Shown one piece after another: positions 24,572 to 33,731 of a stretch of DNA of 58,289 nucleotides. Source of the stretch: Seminavis robusta (lineage: Eukaryota; Bacillariophyta; Bacillariophyceae; Naviculales; Naviculaceae); assembly GCA_903772945.1 (NCBI GenBank), contig CAICTM010000583.1, forward strand, positions 1 to 58,289, given 5' to 3'. Each line of letters starts with the position of its first letter. The first letter of the stretch is position 1. A model generated the notes under the pieces. That model was not told where the DNA came from. It worked only from the letters and a program-made list of their open reading frames with translations, and searched no databases. The position numbers were made by a program, and so were the translations under genes.

Positions 24572-24590
24572 CCCCGTGGGACATCCTTAA
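24572..24590 (-). repeat. Right terminus of element A: 15-bp TIR plus TTAA
   Basis: CCCCGTGGGACATCC followed by TTAA (24587-24590), the exact inverse of 18703-18721. Only 80 bp of non-element DNA (24591-24670) separates it from the TTAA of element B. Confidence 0.7.
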
Positions 24591-24670
24591 AAGGTTAAGT
24601 GACGTGGGAATCAAAGAGCTTCACAGCAGTATGATACGTACATGAGATTACTAGCTACCGGTAGGTAGCT

Positions 24671-24702
24671 TTAAGGTGGTTCCGTCCAGGATGTAAGCCA
24701 GC
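24671..24702 (+). repeat. Left terminus of element B: TTAA plus perfect 28-bp TIR
   Basis: TTAA at 24671-24674, then a 28-bp repeat beginning GGTGGTTCCGTCCAGGATGT at 24675-24702. The inverse copy at 28376-28403 is identical at all 28 positions. Confidence 0.85.
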
Positions 24703-24986
24703 AAAAAGCTGTGAATAAATAGTGGTGCGCCCACCAGTATTTATCGCGAGAGATCGAGTGAAATAAGAAACAATCGATCGATCGAACAGCTGCTGCTAAA
24801 GGTGGCTCGGAATCGCTGTATGATAATGGCTGATGACTATACAATGTACAAGAGGTGTTGCTAATAGTAGTAGGAAGAGGTTGCCGAAGGGTATCGGTGG
24901 TGTGTTCCACTCCACCTGATAGCATTCTTCGCTGAATGGAAGCTTTCGGTCGCGACCGATTCGGCTGAATGAATCCCTTAGATCTC

Positions 24987-25091
24987 GATGCACTTTGGTG
25001 CTATGCCCCCGCAACCACCTACTACTCTCTTCCTTACACTATTAGAAGGAGATAAATGTATGGTTGCAGGGGCTTAGCATCAAAGCGCATC
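24987..25091. repeat. Long imperfect hairpin inside element B
   Basis: Arms 24987-25017 and 25061-25091 (31 nt each) pair at 27 positions around a 43-nt loop. The four mismatches fall at arm positions 6, 12, 18 and 24. It could be a regulatory structure, a small-RNA precursor or a subterminal structure of the transposon. Confidence 0.6.
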
Positions 25092-25501
25092 CAGAGAATG
25101 AGCTCTCTAACACTGCGAGTGCTGATGGACTTTTTGTTGTTGTTCTGCTTTCGTTGTTTTCGAAAAGGAATCTTGCTATTCACCGGAAAACAGCCTTTGA
25201 ACTTGCCTAAAACGTGTTATTTGTACTATTTTAGTATAGGATCGCGCAATCCAGTCGCGGTGCCCACCCAATAATGTGAGGCTGAAATTTGAATGTAAAA
25301 ATTATGATCTCACAAAGAAACAACGGCGAAGAATTCGAATCTTGGCCGTTTCATACGTAACATACCTATCTAATGTCAGCTACAAGTAGTCTACGAACTC
25401 CGTGGCTCTGTACTCGACGCTCTCTAGGTTTATGGCAACAACACTCTTCATTACCAAGAAAACACTACCTTAGCAAGGTAGCTAGCTAGCTAGCTATCTA
25501 T

Positions 25502-28035
25502 CTAGATGGCATGCTGCCGCATCACTATCATCATCATCATCATCAAGGCTCCAACAAGTCTTCTGTTTCTCCATCGAGTGCATCGAAGGAATGCACTCCA
25601 AATCAGCCAATCCTTGGTTCCATCCTCTACCATTTGGGCCAAATCTTGAGCAGTTTCCTCTGGGCTTACCTCCTCCTCAACTTCAGCTTCTGGAATCATG
25701 CTTGCTTGCTGGCTAGAAGCACTAGCAGCTGGAATAGAAGCTGCAGTTGGAGTGCTTGCAGCCAGCTCTGATAGCAGCTTTCCAGTCAACCTATCGAACA
25801 GCAACGCAGCCTTGGAATCGCCTGTCTTGGTGCACTTCTTGGATTTGTTCGAAACGTGTCCCTTCTTACCGCAGAAGGGACAAAACCTTCCTTTGCTAGT
25901 AGTTGTCGTCTTTGTCGTTTTCCTCTTCTTTGCAGGCCGTTTTGCGGCATTCTCGGCATCGATCCGCGCCGCCTCAGCAGGAAGCTGCTCTTGCGGAAGA
26001 TCCAAATTCATGCCCGGACGGTAGCATTTGTGTCGTTTCGCCCATGCCTTTTTCGTGGCAATCGTTTCAACCGGATTTTCCTCTTCTTTTCCGCGGTACT
26101 GCTTGTACTCGGAGTCTTGAGCCGGTCCAGTCGTTTCTGTCGTTGGTTCTGCCTGACGGTGAGGTAATGATGGACGTTGTTTGTCATGTCAATTCCAAGC
26201 TTGAGGAAAAGACGGTTGAAAAACTCGACATATCCAAGGGAGACGATTCCGACGGCAAAGGCAAGACGATTGGCTAGCGAACAGGACCCGGAAAACACTT
26301 TGTTCTTGGGTGCGAACCAGGTACAGACGCTGTTGAATGACTCGTTTGCATCGTGTCCAAGCCGTGGGCAATCTCTCTCAATCGCTCAAGCTCACAGTAG
26401 CGACCCATTTTCTTCCGTAGCAGCTCGTAAAGCTCAGCATCTTCTTTCTTGTCGCGGTAGTACTTCTTGCTTGCGAGTGCTCCTGTTCCGTGCCTTGCAC
26501 GAGCGCACCAAGGACCGCATTTGTCGTGGGCATCAAAGTGGTGCTCTAGACAAGCCAGGCGACATCCACAAACTCCGATTCGTCGCGGTCTTTTAGTGTG
26601 CGGGCCATGTAGCCGTAGTTCTTGCCAAGACGAATGGAATCCAACCTGTCATTGTCTTCTTGTCTGCGACCTTGGCCAAATCCAAACGAATAGTTCCCCA
26701 GTCAACTGTTTGCGGCGGTGGTTGGGATCAGCACAAAACTTTGGCTCGGGAATATGGCCTGGTAGTTTCCCTTTGTCCGTGCGGTCTTGTAGCTCACCCT
26801 TGTTCTTTCCCTTGGTTTTCGGCACCTGCGGTAGAACGGTAGTGTTGTTGTTGATTAGATAGTCTTTGTTCGACCACTTCAAATCGGCCCGAATGGACGA
26901 GTCGTCGTCACAGCAAAGGAGCTCCAGAATAATGCCTTTATTGTCGTATAGATCGATCGCAATTTCCAAGGCCAACGCCGCTTCCATCGCACCTGACGAA
27001 TCGGTTGGATCATGGTTGCGGGGACAATAGTGGTCGGGGTAGTCAGGTCGGGTATCGGCATCAGGGTGATCCTTTTCGTGCTTTTCGCACTTGGCGCATT
27101 TCTTGCTCTTTTGACCAAAAGCAATGACCTGTCGAGTCATTGCACCTACCAAACTACCGTGGCCAGACGATGAATTGTAGAGAAGGCCGGATCCTTCTGC
27201 TGCCAAGCGCCGTCATACGATCCCTTCAATTTGATTTGACGGATGGTCCTTTGCTGCTCGGGATGACAGCTTCCACGCCAAATAATGTTCTTCCGTGGTT
27301 GATGTCTGACTTCTTCGTCCAGGTTTTCCATCAGGATTTCGTCCCTCAATTCCCGCAAATGGGGCCAATCTCGCTCTATCGTGGGAAAGTTCGGCCAGAC
27401 ATTGTCGTATCATTTGGTAGCCCCATCAACCCCAGCAGTTTGCCGGCTTCCACTCCACCGTTACCATTCGCAAGATTGCCAAGAACGAACACTAGATTGA
27501 GCTCGTAATCGGTGCTCCTCTCGTATTTCTTGTCGTCAGCATGCATTGTTGTCTTTGCGGGAGTGGGTAATTCGTAGGTGTAATCGCATTCTTCATTGGC
27601 AGCATCTAGTCGATTGTGACACAATGCCCAGTTGTGGACGGTCATGATCAACGGCATCGGCTCCATCAAATCGCAATAGGGCATTTGCCAAAATCAGCAA
27701 CCAGCTTTTCGACTTGGCTCGTCTCCAGCAGTAGCCGGCTGCTTGCTTTGGTATTGAATTCGTGGCGGTGAGTTCATATCTTCTTCATCACTGGTAGCCT
27801 CTTCTGCCTCATCTGTTGTGTCACCTTCTGCAGGGATGTTTTCCTCAAATAGAATCCTCTTCCTGTGCTTGTTGCTGCCACTATTGCCATTTCTAGTTGA
27901 TCTCCCAGTGCTCAAAGTGGCTTCATTTATTCCAGCAAGATGCTTCCATCCACCTTCACTAGCAGCAAGTCTTGCTTGTTCTGTTGTTGATGATGGCTTC
28001 CATTTGTTGCGTGGAGTGGGAGTTGACTCCATCAT
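25502..28035 (-). pseudogene. Transposase of element B (multiple frameshifts)
   Basis: Starts at ATG 28035. Segments in order: 28035-27694 polar N-terminus; 27684-27376 with 'LNLVFVLGNLANGNGGVEA' and 'GRTFPR'; 27358-27146 with 'MENLDEEVRHQP' and 'SYDGAWQQK', the first catalytic Asp; 27206-26649 with 'YNSSSGHGSLVGA', 'KSKKCAKCEKHEK', 'DSSGAMEAALALEI' and 'HIPEPKFCADPNHRRKQL'; about 26530-26400 with 'HHFDAHDKCGPWC'; 26340-26008 with 'NESFNSVCTWFAPKNK' (likely the catalytic Glu region) and 'SLANRLAFAVGIVSLGY'; 26011-25502 with zinc knuckle 'CPFCGKKGHVSNKSKKC'. Adjacent segments are in different frames; the DGAWQQK/YNSSSGHG break at about 27200 looks like a small indel. The full domain order is present, so this was a complete gene recently. 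Confidence 0.75.
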
Positions 28036-28375
28036 GGCGTTGGCTAGCTAGAAGAACAACGTTGTATTCTGCACGCGAAAATGGTACGTCGGTCAATAAT
28101 GAACGTCGGAGCCTTTGCACTGTTCTGATAAAACAATCTTGTCACCAATGCGCACTCTTGGCTGCTTGGATTCAGCGCCTCGCCATGCTCGCGGTGGACT
28201 CGAAGATATAAGGCACGAGGTGCGCGATCTTCGAAATTTGGCTGTTGAAGCTAGAATTGGCGCGAATTTGGAGAGGACTAGCTATCCAGCGAGAATACGA
28301 ACATTCAAGATTCCGGATTCCGTACAATTGCAAAGATATGTTTCCAACATACGTCAGTATTATTAGCAGTCTATG

Positions 28376-28407
28376 GCTGGCTTACATCCTGGACGGAACC
28401 ACCTTAA
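28376..28407 (-). repeat. Right terminus of element B: 28-bp TIR plus TTAA
   Basis: Exact inverse of 24675-24702 at 28376-28403, followed by TTAA at 28404-28407. The bases outside (AGCTAC) mirror those outside the left end (GTAGCT), so the pre-insertion target may itself have been a palindrome centred on TTAA. Confidence 0.85.
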
Positions 28408-28920
28408 AGCTACTAGCAGAGTAGTTTTAGGAAAGGTCCGTAAAGAAGACGACTTCAAGAGGCATAAATACTACTAGATCAGTCATCTTTCTCAAAACTG
28501 TCACAACTATGACACTATGACCCTCAGAACTGGTACATGCTTGTTTCTAAGGTACTGACGGCAGACCGTACATTTGAGTATTTCCAGTGGGGAGAACAAT
28601 AAGAGCGCCAAGTCTGCAATCAAGACCAAAGCCCACGGCCCACGGCTATGAACGAAAGCGAAGAGGGCCTCTTCGATACTGTATCGTACCAGCTACCAGC
28701 ACTTACAGAAAGTAAATCACTCCAACAACCAACCAAACCTCTCTGGACTCGATTTTAGACATAGACAGAAGTTTAAAGAAGCGACAGACGAGCCTGGGAA
28801 CAACCTTGACGGGGACATAAGATCAGGAACTGCAGCCAAGCTAAACTCCCATCCCACAACAACACCCAGATAGCTCGAGCATATACCGTGGCAACTCCAG
28901 CCAGCAGACTCGACACCACC
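28408..28920. other. Promoter region of the bestrophin-like gene
   Basis: Non-coding. A GTACCAG near 28687 and CCAACAACCAACCAAACC near 28730 are the only notable strings. No repeat or inverted structure. Confidence 0.4.
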
Positions 28921-30521
28921 ATGCCTCTTGCAACGTTGGCCAGTGAGTCTGTCAGCTCTGATGGTGGATCGGAAGACTCCTTGTTCTTGGACGAGGTCGA
29001 GGACCGCACCGGTGCCACGATACCAGTAGGCGATGAGCAGTCTGGAACCTGCAACTCTACTAGGAACAGCCGGTCTACTGGAAGAGACGGTAGGGATAGT
29101 CACCAGTCAAAACGGAGAAGCATTTGCCTCAAGAAGGCACCCACAAGACAGACTAGCACCCATTTGAGAAGTAGCTCTCTCAATTTTGTTGGCAAGTTTG
29201 TCCGAGCCAACTTTGGCAATGTGGTGGACGTGGAATACCGGTTAGAGCAGCTCAAGGGAATTGAAAATAGAAGAAGGCGGGTATTGAATCAAGGTGATCA
29301 GCCCATGTGGAGGATATTATCCTCCTATGACGGCACTGTCATGAGGATTCTGGCGTATGATGCCCTCTTTTGGTTCTCCATTTGTATCTATGTTGGCATC
29401 AGGATAGTCTCCGTATGGGAGTTGCCATCTTATCTGAATGATCTGCCAGCGGACAGTATCACAGTGCTGGGTGGATTTGTCACCTTCTTCCTCGTCTTTT
29501 GGGTCAACCAAAGCCATGACAGGTTCTTTGGGCTCTATGATAGCTCCATGGGAATCAAGGGTAGCATCTTCAATTGCGCCACGCTCGGAGCCGCATCACT
29601 TCCACCCGAGAAAGTTGCCAGATTGGTCCGATATATGAACTGTGCCCATGCCGCTGCGTATGTGGGCTTATCCGATGTTTACACCACTGGAAACTATTTC
29701 AATTACGCGGACCAGGAAATGAGTCTCTTGACACAGCCAGAACGAGCTCGATTAGACCACATTGATTTGGACCATGGAGGGTCTTGCTCTCGTGAACTCG
29801 TGGCATGGTGCATGAACGAGATTCACACAGCAGAGGTATGTGGCATGATTGCATTATTTATTTGTTGACACCTGATATCATACGATCCGTTCTCACACCA
29901 AATGGCTTTTAAAACTGTCAGAGACAAGGCCTGATCAATCAAATACTGGCAAAGGACTTTCGAGATCAAATCATCAAGCTTCAAGGTCATATTGGAGAGC
30001 TCTTCAATGCCAAGGACCTTCCCATCCCCTTCTTCTACGTCCATTTCATCTGTCTCTTGACCACTCTCTATCTTCCTCTCTTTGCGGTCACAGCTGCCAT
30101 CCAGGCGGGGACAGGAGACACAGGCTGGATCAATGGTCTTATCAGGGGACTCGTTGTCGTGCTGCAATCCGTTTTTGTGATTGGATTGAGAGTTTTGGGA
30201 CAGAAAATGAGTGATCCATACGGAGATGATCTGATTGATCTGAGTGTCATGTATTACGTTCACTTTACGTGGCAAATGTCAAATCGTATTCTCAATTCAC
30301 ATCTACCAGAGGAAGCAGATCCATTTGTGGAAGACAAGCTTGTCAAGTCACGACAGTCTCTGGGGGATGCCTGGCCACCAAAGCCAAAGAAGAAACAGGG
30401 CGTGCCCCGTAAGAGCTTTTATTATGACGCAAGTCAGAGCGTAGCGGATATTGAGTATGGCGTGGATGGTGGCGATTACCGCACCATTCGGAATCCACAG
30501 CAAACAAGGAGAGGCGGATAA
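28921..30521 (+). CDS. Bestrophin-like anion channel (504 aa, 2 exons)
   Basis: Exons 28921-29835 and 29922-30521; the intron (86 nt, GTATGT...GTCAG) is phase 0. ATG 28921 (caccATGc) is preferred over an upstream GTG. Residues 1-90 are polar and Ser-rich with a basic stretch. The channel domain starts at about 135 with 'MRILAYDALFWFSICIYVG', then 'VTFFLVFWVNQSHDRFF' (bestrophin/RFP-TM 'F..N.a..R.' region), then 'ARLVRYMNCAHAAAYVGL'. After the splice, 'DLPIPFFYVHFICLLTTLYLP' corresponds to the bestrophin 'P.P..Y......' helix, and later comes 'GDDLIDLSVMYYV', like the 'GEDDDDF' end of the family. Bestrophins form pentameric chloride/bicarbonate channels; algal thylakoid members feed bicarbonate to the pyrenoid. 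Whether this one is plastidial or plasma-membrane is open: no clear bipartite plastid leader is seen. Confidence 0.75.
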
Positions 30522-31139
30522 AAGGGACAGTGGCGATGTATGTGTCGTATGTGTCAACGGGTGGCCACTGTTCAAGGGTGTTTCGTTTCAATGAGGGGTG
30601 CTGCTTTCACGTCGCAGCAGTTGTAAAAAAGTAGTGAAGTTTTTTCTGTTTGGTTTCATCGAAGCACCTGTAGCGTATTGTAAGGTTCGTCACCTGTGAA
30701 AGCAGACAAACAGGAGACGACGGGGCTACCAAGAATCTCTGTGCATCTCTGCAGCTGCAACAGTCGAACATCTGAAGGACGAAAAGCACGTGCAGGTGCC
30801 GTCATAGCTAGTACGCGAGTGGATTACTATTGATACAACGCTACCAGACCGCATTCCAAGTGTTGATTCACCTGATGCGATCCAATGGTTCCATGGAGCT
30901 CGTGTCTACGCTTGCCAGGTTGGCGCTCACAGACAAAAATCAGTCTCGTTGAAACATCGTTTTTGAAAGCTTACCTCCATTCGTCGTTCCAGAGCCCTTT
31001 TCAGGCTCTTACTGTACCCTAGGTAGACAACAGACAATCATCAACCTCACTCGAACGGTAGCATCGAGTAGCCCCTTGCCTTCCTCCCACAGGTATGTGT
31101 ATTCTTGCTATGGTACAGTAGCATCTGTCAAAACAAACT
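30522..31139. other. Convergent intergenic region
   Basis: 3' flanks of the bestrophin-like (+) and phosphatase (-) genes. No gene, array or palindrome of note. Confidence 0.45.
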
Positions 31140-32363
31140 CTACTTTACATCTCTCAACAACTTGTCTACAAACTGGCTAAGTTCATCTCCAGTGGTCCAT
31201 TCCCAGACTTGACATTTTGGGACAATGGGAGGGTCTCCCTCCTTGGCACGAACAAGCGCTGGCAGAACGCCAAAGGAACCACCGCGTCCTTTTGGCGGTT
31301 GACCTTTTGCTGGCGTTGTTGCCTCATGATCTGTTTCTGGGCCAGACCGTTCATTTGCAAACTTTCTTCTGTTTCCAACCCTCGCCAACATGACATCGCC
31401 TTCTCGTAGGACATGTAACACTGGACAAGCATCATTGCTACCATCTCCAACGTAGACAATTCTTGGTCTACTACTACTGCTGCTGCTTGTTGTAGCACCG
31501 GTAGGTATAATGTTGCTACCAATAGTTGGCCCACTGCTGAATTGCTCCAAAGCTTTCGAGAGTGCCTGGGTTTTGCATAGGTTGTTTGGACATTCGTCGC
31601 AGTCATGTCCGCCATACTGTTTGCTCTGGTGAATCACTTGTAGTCGTTTGCTATTGTTGTTTTTGTCCAAGGATTTGCTAGCTCCATCGTCGCTCTTGTC
31701 AATCCACAAACCGGCATTGGTAATGATGCCATGAGTAAAGTGATCCGTCAGTCCATTGTCTTGGAGGAAAGCCCCAATGAAGATTGTATTGCCATCCGAC
31801 AGGATCATTTGTCCCGTCCGTTTATGCTTGTCATGAATTTTGTCCAAGGCAGCCCGGACACCGGTCAAATATGGCATTTTCCCTGCAGCCGACAACACTT
31901 GTTTTTGTGTCAAGCGTTGTTCGTCCATGACTTGATTGACGAGAGTCTCGACGCAAACGTGCCAGTCTTTGCATTCCTTAAACAGAGCTCGAAGCCTCTT
32001 TTCCATTTCTTGGTCGCCGAGAAATTGAGCTGGAATGTACTCGTCCGAGTTGCAATTAATGACAGTCCAATCAAAGTCCCACACAAACAGAGTATGTGGA
32101 CTTCCCGCTGGCTCCAATCGGACAGGTGTCGATGATATCCACCAACAACCGGAAAGACCCATAAAGGCAGCACCCAAAAGACGGCTGGCAGTAGCACCCA
32201 TGGTGGTGGATGGCAAGGCGGAGGAGGAAAAGCGTACACTTCTAGTAGAGTTTGCAGCCGTGACGATCACGTTTGATCGTCTTGCTGCCGGGCTTCGGGA
32301 TAACAGCAGCGTACGTGTAAGAGCTTCTCGTTGCAACAAAGCAGACGAAGTAGCCAGCATCAT
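31140..32363 (-). CDS. PHOSPHO1/2-type HAD phosphatase (407 aa)
   Basis: Single exon from ATG 32363 (a second ATG follows directly). The first ~60 residues are Arg/Ser/Thr-rich without acidic residues, like a mitochondrial presequence, followed by a hydrophobic segment 'LLGAAFMGLSGCWW' (about 62-75). The HAD core begins 'LFVWDFDWTVINCNSD', with nucleophile Asp96 and Asp98, then 'GQMILSDGNTIFI' (motif II), 'CDECPNNLCK' (the CPxNLCK signature of the PHOSPHO family) and 'IVYVGDGSNDACP' (motif IV acidic pair). PHOSPHO1 hydrolyses phosphocholine and phosphoethanolamine; PHOSPHO2 hydrolyses pyridoxal phosphate. The family assignment is firm, the substrate is not. A Ser-run and a Gly/Lys-rich insertion make it longer than the ~240-270 aa animal enzymes. 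Confidence 0.85.
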   Translation of the reverse strand: MMLATSSALLQREALTRTLLLSRSPAARRSNVIVTAANSTRSVRFSSSALPSTTMGATASRLLGAAFMGLSGCWWISSTPVRLEPAGSPHTLFVWDFDWTVINCNSDEYIPAQFLGDQEMEKRLRALFKECKDWHVCVETLVNQVMDEQRLTQKQVLSAAGKMPYLTGVRAALDKIHDKHKRTGQMILSDGNTIFIGAFLQDNGLTDHFTHGIITNAGLWIDKSDDGASKSLDKNNNSKRLQVIHQSKQYGGHDCDECPNNLCKTQALSKALEQFSSGPTIGSNIIPTGATTSSSSSSRPRIVYVGDGSNDACPVLHVLREGDVMLARVGNRRKFANERSGPETDHEATTPAKGQPPKGRGGSFGVLPALVRAKEGDPPIVPKCQVWEWTTGDELSQFVDKLLRDVK

Positions 32364-32505
32364 GGTGATTTATTAATTATAAAAGTGGGATGGAGATGGG
32401 GTGGTGGTGCCGACCTGTGACGATGAAATGAGGTTTTGGCAGTTCAAAAGATTGCCCTCAACTATCATACCAGCTAGCAAGCTGAGGGCCTTTTGAACTT
32501 TTATC

Positions 32506-32506
<1 letters not shown>

Positions 32507-32563
<57 letters not shown>
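32507..32563. repeat. (TG)28 microsatellite
   Basis: An uninterrupted TG dinucleotide run of 57 bases directly abutting the 51-bp tandem repeat that follows. Likely length-polymorphic. Confidence 0.95.
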
Positions 32564-32564
<1 letters not shown>

Positions 32565-32803
32565 GCGTACATATGGTGCTGTTTCCCTTGCAAGGTTAAG
32601 GCTACCGGTAGTGTCGCATACATATGGTGCTGTTTCTCTTGCAAGGTTAAGGCTACCGGTAGTGTCTACCGGTAGTGTCGCATACATATGGTGCGGTTTC
32701 CCTTGCGTACATATGGTACTGTTTCCCTTGCAAGGTTAAGGCTACCGGTAGTGTCGCATACATATGGTGCTGTTTCCCTTGCAAGGTTAAGGCTACCGGT
32801 ATG
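32564..32803. repeat. 51-bp minisatellite, about five copies
   Basis: Unit runs CGCATACATATGGTGCTGTT, then CCCTTGCAAGGTTAAGGC, then TACCGGTAGTGT. Copies start at 32564, 32615, 32679 (truncated), about 32706 and 32755, plus a 13-bp partial at 32666. Each unit contains the palindromes CATATG, TTGCAA and TACCGGTA. It is 200 bp upstream of the minus-strand phosphatase start, so it may lie in that gene's promoter. Confidence 0.9.
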
Positions 32804-33374
32804 GGTCAAAAAAGAACCCTTCCGTTCCTTGGCTTTTAGAAAAATGCAAGTTGAGGGCACTAGCCTCCGGCTGCCTGTCCTTTCTCTGCCTGATTCGAAA
32901 CCGATTTTCGATTAGGCCTCGAACCTCTCCGAATATAAACATGCATGTACACCGGTACCGTCGGTACTAGTGCAAGGTACCGTACAGTACCATCGATTTA
33001 CATCTCAGATTGTAAGGGGGCTGCATGCGGCCAGGGCGAGCGAGCTTCAGTCATATTGGTCCGAGCACCTTTTGATGGACCTGGTGTTTCGCCTGGAGTG
33101 GGTCCTGCTGTTTGGTTCCAGGAGTTGGGCATGGAGATGATCAGGGCCGGGGTCCAAAGAAGGTCCACGGTTGCTCCGAGAGAGGCTCCAGGCATACATT
33201 AGGGTACGAAACAGTGCAGCTCCGGTACTAGTGTAAATTCGAGCAAGCAGGCCATTATTATAGTACTGTACAGGTCAACTGAGGCGAACAAACAAACAAA
33301 CATGGCAGTGGTACACATATTCCCGAATTGGGGGTGCTATTTCACTCATTGCTCTTTGCTGGAACAAGAAACGA
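32804..33374. other. Intergenic region
   Basis: Contains GTACCG-rich palindromes at 32952-32990. From about 33288 the sequence (ACATGGCAGTGGTACACA) is duplicated at 35591 as the downstream flank of the intact cysteine-knot gene. Confidence 0.45.
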
Positions 33375-33590
33375 TCATGTGCATCGGTAGCGCGTTGTGC
33401 AGACGCATTTGTTGCAGCACTCCTCAGCGGAACAAGATTCTCCCACAGGAAGACAGGATTCTGAGGGTTTCAAGCTTGGATCATTCGAAGGTACCCGTGT
33501 ATTGCCTTTTCCCTTGCCATTGCGGAGGAGAATTGCTTGATGATCCCATCCTCCATGGCCTACCCCACCGAGAACACCTTCTTTTTCCAA
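33375..33590 (-). pseudogene. Decayed paralogue of the small cysteine-knot-like peptide gene
   Basis: The last ~28 codons encode a C-x6-C-x4-CC-x2-C-x-C-x5-C array ending RCT, closely matching the intact gene at 35685, with the same stop position and shared 3' flanking sequence. The open frame starts only at TTG (33590), preceded by an in-frame stop, and has no signal peptide. A short hydrophobic stretch beginning at an ATG near 33700 is in another frame and hits a stop. One Cys of the paralogue is replaced by Tyr. A missed 5' exon is possible, but only about 140 bp remain before the next gene. Confidence 0.5.
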
Positions 33591-33731
33591 TCAGTGTCTC
33601 TATCAAAAGTGCCAATCACATTGTCATCTTCATTCTGATTCCTCACTCCGTTATAAGGAAGAAGTACAGCCAGGAAACCAAGCTAACAACAAGCAAGACA
33701 TGGTAAGAATGTATTGTTGTCTCTCCTCACT

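Larger units (their letters stand above)
18707..24586. mobile_element. Element A: 5.9-kb DNA transposon with TTAA target site (Kolobok-like), decayed
   Basis: Bounded by 15-bp perfect inverted repeats starting GG and flanked on both sides by TTAA. It contains a plus-strand transposase with the DMGW...SGHA signature of the domain usually annotated 'Mutator-like transposase', broken by frameshifts. It also contains a decayed minus-strand gene (21816-22861) and a nested 821-bp motif element (23664-24484). TTAA duplications and GG termini fit the Kolobok superfamily as I know it, rather than Mutator elements, which duplicate 8-11 bp. The internal non-transposase DNA may be passenger sequence or nested insertions. 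Confidence 0.6.
24675..28403. mobile_element. Element B: 3.7-kb TTAA-flanked DNA transposon (Kolobok-like)
   Basis: Perfect 28-bp inverted termini beginning GG, with TTAA immediately outside both ends. A complete but frameshifted transposase lies on the minus strand (28035-25502), its start about 370 bp inside the right end. The left 800 bp are non-coding and contain a 31-bp imperfect hairpin. Its transposase is clearly homologous to that of element A, but the terminal repeats differ, so A and B are separate families of one superfamily. The perfect TIRs suggest a younger insertion than A. Confidence 0.8.

Noticed and set aside
25511..26277. Plus-strand Ser/Phe-rich frames across element B
   Set aside because: Antisense of the transposase C-terminus, which carries the zinc knuckle on the minus strand.
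32373..32687. Open frames through the TG and 51-bp repeats (both strands)
   Set aside because: Translation of simple repeats (His-Thr or Val-Cys runs); no coding evidence.
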